Shown here in pieces: positions 6,191 to 8,113 of a stretch of 8,113 bases of DNA (position 1 is its first letter; the number at the start of each line of letters is the position of its first letter). Made by a program: the position numbers and the translations under genes. The stretch is from Limiplasma pullistercoris (lineage in GTDB: Bacteria; Bacillota; Clostridia; Christensenellales; Aristaeellaceae), in assembly GCA_018715165.1 (NCBI GenBank), contig DVMC01000199.1, forward strand, positions 1 through 8,113. The letters run 5' to 3'. The notes under the pieces are model-generated. The model saw only the letters and a list, made by a program, of their open reading frames with translations, did no database searches and had not been told where the DNA came from.

Positions 6191-7506
6191 AGGTTCGTCA
6201 CCTCCCGGATCACGGCCACGGCCTCATCCAGCCGCTTGCGCTCGGCCTTTTCGGTCACGCACCATAGCACGCGGCCGTCGCCCAGAGGCTGGCCGCCGAG
6301 GATGTCGCGCTCCTCCAGCGCCACCAGCATCTTCTCCGGGCCGCCGGGGCACTCCGTGGCGAACTCATGGAAGAACGGGCCCTTCTCGCGGCGGGGCAGG
6401 CCGATGGCGGCCAGCCTTTCAGCGAAATAGTGGGCCTTGTCATAGCACTGGCGGGCCACCTCGCGCAGGCCCTCCGGCCCCACCGCGCCCAGATAGCACG
6501 CCGCCGTGAGCGCGCACAGCGCCTGATTGGAGCAGATGTTGCTGCCCGCCTTCTCGCGGCGGATGTGTTGCTCGCGGGCCTGAAGGGTGAGCACGAAGGC
6601 GCGCTTTCCGTCCACGTCAGTAGTCTGGCCCACGATGCGGCCGGGGAGCTTGCGCATCAATGCGGTGCGCGTGGCCATGAAGCCCACATACGGCCCGCCG
6701 TAGCTAAGCGGCATGCCCAGGGGCTGTCCGTCGCCCACGCACACGTCGGCCCCCGCCTCGCCGGGGGTCTTGAAGAGGGCCAGCGCCATGGGATTGGCCC
6801 CCACGATGAGCTTCGCGCCCGCCGAGTGGCAGATCTCCGCCGCGGCGCTCACGTCCTCCAGGCAGCCCAGGAAGTTGGGCGAAGCCAGGTACACGCCGCT
6901 TACCTGATCGTCCAGTGCGTCCCGCAGGGCGTCCAGATCCGTCACGCCGTCCTTTTCGGGGATGAGGCGCATCTCGTGGTTGGAGCCCCAGCAGTAGGTG
7001 CGGATGGTGGCGATCACGTCCGGATGCGCGCAGGCCGATACCAGCGTCACCGTGCGGCGGCGCTCGCGCACCATGGCACACGCCTCCGCCGCCGCGCTCG
7101 CGCCGTCATAGACCGAAGCGTTGGCCACGTCCATGCCGGTGAGGCGGCAGATCATGGTCTGATATTCAAAGATGGACTGCAAGAGACCCTGGCTGATCTC
7201 GGCCTGATAGGGCGTATAGGCGGTCAAAAACGCCTCCTTGGCCGGGATGGCGCGCACGATGGCGGGAATGTAGTGGTCATAGGCCCCCGCGCCGCGCAAA
7301 ATGGTACTGAACACGCGATTTTGCTCCGCGAGCCGCTCCATGTGGCGGCGGACCTCCAGTTCCGAATAGCCGCCGGTGAACACGGGCGGCTCCTTGAGGA
7401 GCACGCCCTCCGGCACATCGGCATAGAGCGCCTCCACCGAAGGCAGGCCGACGCGCTCCAGCATCGCGCGCCGCTCCTCCGGGGTGACGGGTACGTAGCT
7501 GCCCAT
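6187..7506 (-). CDS. gcvPA: Glycine dehydrogenase (decarboxylating), subunit 1 (P-protein alpha)
   Basis: A 439-residue partner of GcvPB. It has the aminotransferase-like fold of the N-terminal half of P-protein but no PLP lysine, and completes the active site in an alpha2beta2 complex. Recognisable family blocks: GAGAYDHYIP (72-81); AYTPYQAEISQG (96-107); NASVYDGASAAAEA (129-142); GDGQPLGMPLSYGGPYVG (258-275); GRIVGQTTD (289-297); and LQAREQHIRREKAGSNICSN (308-327). Length is normal for the subunit. The ATG at 7504-7506 starts 4 bases after the gcvH stop. Its Shine-Dalgarno AAGGAGGG overlaps the last codons of gcvH. The 3' end overlaps gcvPB by 4 bases, in line with the fixed 1:1 ratio of the subunits. 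Confidence 0.97.
   Translation of the reverse strand: MGSYVPVTPEERRAMLERVGLPSVEALYADVPEGVLLKEPPVFTGGYSELEVRRHMERLAEQNRVFSTILRGAGAYDHYIPAIVRAIPAKEAFLTAYTPYQAEISQGLLQSIFEYQTMICRLTGMDVANASVYDGASAAAEACAMVRERRRTVTLVSACAHPDVIATIRTYCWGSNHEMRLIPEKDGVTDLDALRDALDDQVSGVYLASPNFLGCLEDVSAAAEICHSAGAKLIVGANPMALALFKTPGEAGADVCVGDGQPLGMPLSYGGPYVGFMATRTALMRKLPGRIVGQTTDVDGKRAFVLTLQAREQHIRREKAGSNICSNQALCALTAACYLGAVGPEGLREVARQCYDKAHYFAERLAAIGLPRREKGPFFHEFATECPGGPEKMLVALEERDILGGQPLGDGRVLWCVTEKAERKRLDEAVAVIREVTNL
6200..6206 (-). promoter_or_regulatory. Ribosome binding site for gcvPB
   Basis: GGGAGGT on the minus strand lies 9 bases before the GTG at 6188-6190, within the last codons of gcvPA. It decides for the GTG start that gives the family-typical N-terminus. 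Confidence 0.55.
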
Positions 7507-7510
7507 CGAA

Positions 7511-7885
7511 TCAGCCCTCCTTCGGCATGGCCTCGTATTCCGCAGCGGACAGGGTTTCTACGGTACCGGTCACGTTCTCCACGCGGATGAACCACGCGCC
7601 GTAGGGGTCCTGGTTGATGCTTTCGGGCGCGTCGAGCAGGGCCTCGTTGATCTCGCAGACGGTGCCGGTGACAGGGCTGTACACGTCGCTCACGGCCTTG
7701 ACGGACTCCACGTCCGCGAACGCCTCGCCCGCCGTGACCGTGTCTCCCACCTGGGGCAGGTTCACAAACACCAGATCGCCCAGCTCCTGCTGTGCAAAGT
7801 CCGACAGGCCGACGGTGACGACGCCGTTTTCTTCCTTGATCCACTCATGGGTTTTGGTGTAACGGAGATCCGCGGGAATGTTCAT
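7511..7885 (-). CDS. gcvH: Glycine cleavage system H protein (lipoyl carrier)
   Basis: A 124-residue lipoyl-domain shuttle that carries the aminomethyl intermediate from P-protein to T-protein and electrons to L-protein. The whole protein aligns by eye with GcvH: RYTKTHEWI near the start (8-16), VTVGLSDFAQQELGDLVFV (23-41), the lipoylation site ESVKAVSD (60-67) with K63, SPVTGTVCEIN (70-80), and the late block INQDPYGAWFIRV (89-101). Length is normal. The ATG at 7883-7885 has a strong AAGGAGGAA site 6 bases upstream. K63 is the expected substrate of the LplA encoded three genes downstream. It lies 24 bases after gcvT and 4 bases before gcvPA, in the usual T-H-PA-PB order. Confidence 0.97.
   Translation of the reverse strand: MNIPADLRYTKTHEWIKEENGVVTVGLSDFAQQELGDLVFVNLPQVGDTVTAGEAFADVESVKAVSDVYSPVTGTVCEINEALLDAPESINQDPYGAWFIRVENVTGTVETLSAAEYEAMPKEG
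7515..7522 (-). promoter_or_regulatory. Ribosome binding site for gcvPA
   Basis: AAGGAGGG on the minus strand, 8 bases before the gcvPA ATG and overlapping the final codons of gcvH, so ribosomes finishing gcvH may reinitiate on gcvPA. Confidence 0.65.
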
Positions 7886-7891
7886 GACAGG

Positions 7892-7900
7892 TTCCTCCTT
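7892..7900 (-). promoter_or_regulatory. Ribosome binding site for gcvH
   Basis: AAGGAGGAA on the minus strand, near-perfect complement to the 16S rRNA 3' end, 6 bases before the gcvH ATG. It lies in the 24-base gap after gcvT and is the strongest such site in the window. Confidence 0.75.
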
Positions 7901-7909
7901 ACGAAAAGC

Positions 7910-8113
7910 TTATTTCTTGCGCTGATAGAAGGGCAGGGGGATGAATTTCGCCTCGATGCGGCGGCCGCGCACGTCTACGGTGAGCGCGCCGTCCTCCGCC
8001 GGACCGTCGATGAGCGCCATGGCCACGGCCTTGCCCAGATAGGGGCAGTGCGTGCCGGAGGTGGTGACGCCGATCTTCTTTCCATTCAGGTACACGTCGC
8101 AGTGCTCGCGCGC
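7910..8113 (-). CDS. gcvT: Aminomethyltransferase (T-protein), C-terminal end only
   Basis: The frame is open from the right edge to a TAA at 7910-7912, showing the last 67 residues of a protein that would normally be about 365. The tail matches the C-terminal barrel of GcvT: VYLNGKKIGVTTSGT, then PYLGKAVAMALID, a DVRGRRIEAKF strand, and the terminal PLPFYQRKK, close to the LPFYKR ending common in the family. T-protein takes the aminomethyl group from lipoyl-GcvH, makes 5,10-methylene-tetrahydrofolate and releases ammonia. The usual TSGxxSP stretch reads TSGTHCP here. A GTG at 8095 inside the window is not the real start. As the first visible gene of the operon it fits the standard T-H-PA-PB order. 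Catalytic residues lie outside the window. Confidence 0.93.
   Translation of the reverse strand, partial: AREHCDVYLNGKKIGVTTSGTHCPYLGKAVAMALIDGPAEDGALTVDVRGRRIEAKFIPLPFYQRKK

Noticed and set aside
4760..6430. A 556-codon open frame on the plus strand opposite gcvPB and gcvPA
   Set aside because: It is antisense to two genes with unmistakable conserved motifs. Its protein is rich in His, Arg, Gly and Ala with no recognisable motif, as expected for a shadow frame in GC-rich DNA.
6367..7590. A 407-codon open frame on the plus strand opposite gcvPA and gcvH
   Set aside because: It crosses two well supported minus-strand genes and their junction, and has the His/Arg/Ala-rich make-up of a shadow frame.
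7886..7909. Glycine riboswitch or promoter before gcvH
   Set aside because: The gap is only 24 bases and is filled by the ribosome binding site. A riboswitch, if present, would precede gcvT outside the window.
1..8113. CRISPR arrays, tRNA or rRNA genes, insertion sequences, long repeats
   Set aside because: I read through and saw no regularly spaced repeats, cloverleaf-like segment, transposase motif or terminal inverted repeats. Nearly all bases are in supported genes.

Overview
The window is about 8.1 kb of GC-rich bacterial DNA, almost fully coding. It holds two convergent gene blocks that meet at a hairpin terminator near 2446-2488. The likely source is a high-GC member of the Clostridia or a related Firmicutes line, possibly an uncultured gut or sediment organism. 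This is inferred from the split glycine decarboxylase (separate alpha and beta subunits), strong AAGGAGG-type ribosome binding sites, GTG starts, and a lipoate ligase and dihydrolipoyl dehydrogenase inside the gcv operon. The species cannot be named from this sequence.

Left block, plus strand, 1-2442. Three tightly packed signalling genes: the C-terminal part of a von Willebrand factor A (VWA) protein cut by the left edge, a PP2C-type protein phosphatase, and a single-domain Ser/Thr-type protein kinase. The phosphatase and kinase genes overlap by 26 bases. The set resembles the VWA/PP2C/kinase 'TerY-P' triads described from genome-context work on tellurium-resistance (Ter) systems. Its stimulus and substrate are unknown. 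The operon ends at a good intrinsic terminator.

Right block, minus strand, 8113 down to 2494. A glycine cleavage operon in the order gcvT (3' end only), gcvH, gcvPA, gcvPB, lplA, lpdA. Spacings are tiny or overlapping (24 bases, 4 bases, 4-base overlap, about 20-base overlap, 24 bases), so it is almost surely one transcript. P-protein (PA+PB) decarboxylates glycine and loads the aminomethyl group onto lipoyl-GcvH. GcvT passes the methylene group to tetrahydrofolate and releases ammonia. LpdA reoxidises the dihydrolipoyl arm with NAD+. LplA attaches lipoate to GcvH. The operon promoter, and any glycine riboswitch, would lie upstream of gcvT, beyond the right edge.

No tRNA, rRNA, CRISPR array, insertion sequence or clear repeat was seen. 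No gene-free stretch exceeds about 50 bases. The metabolic operon is ordinary in content. The least understood part is the VWA-phosphatase-kinase triad.
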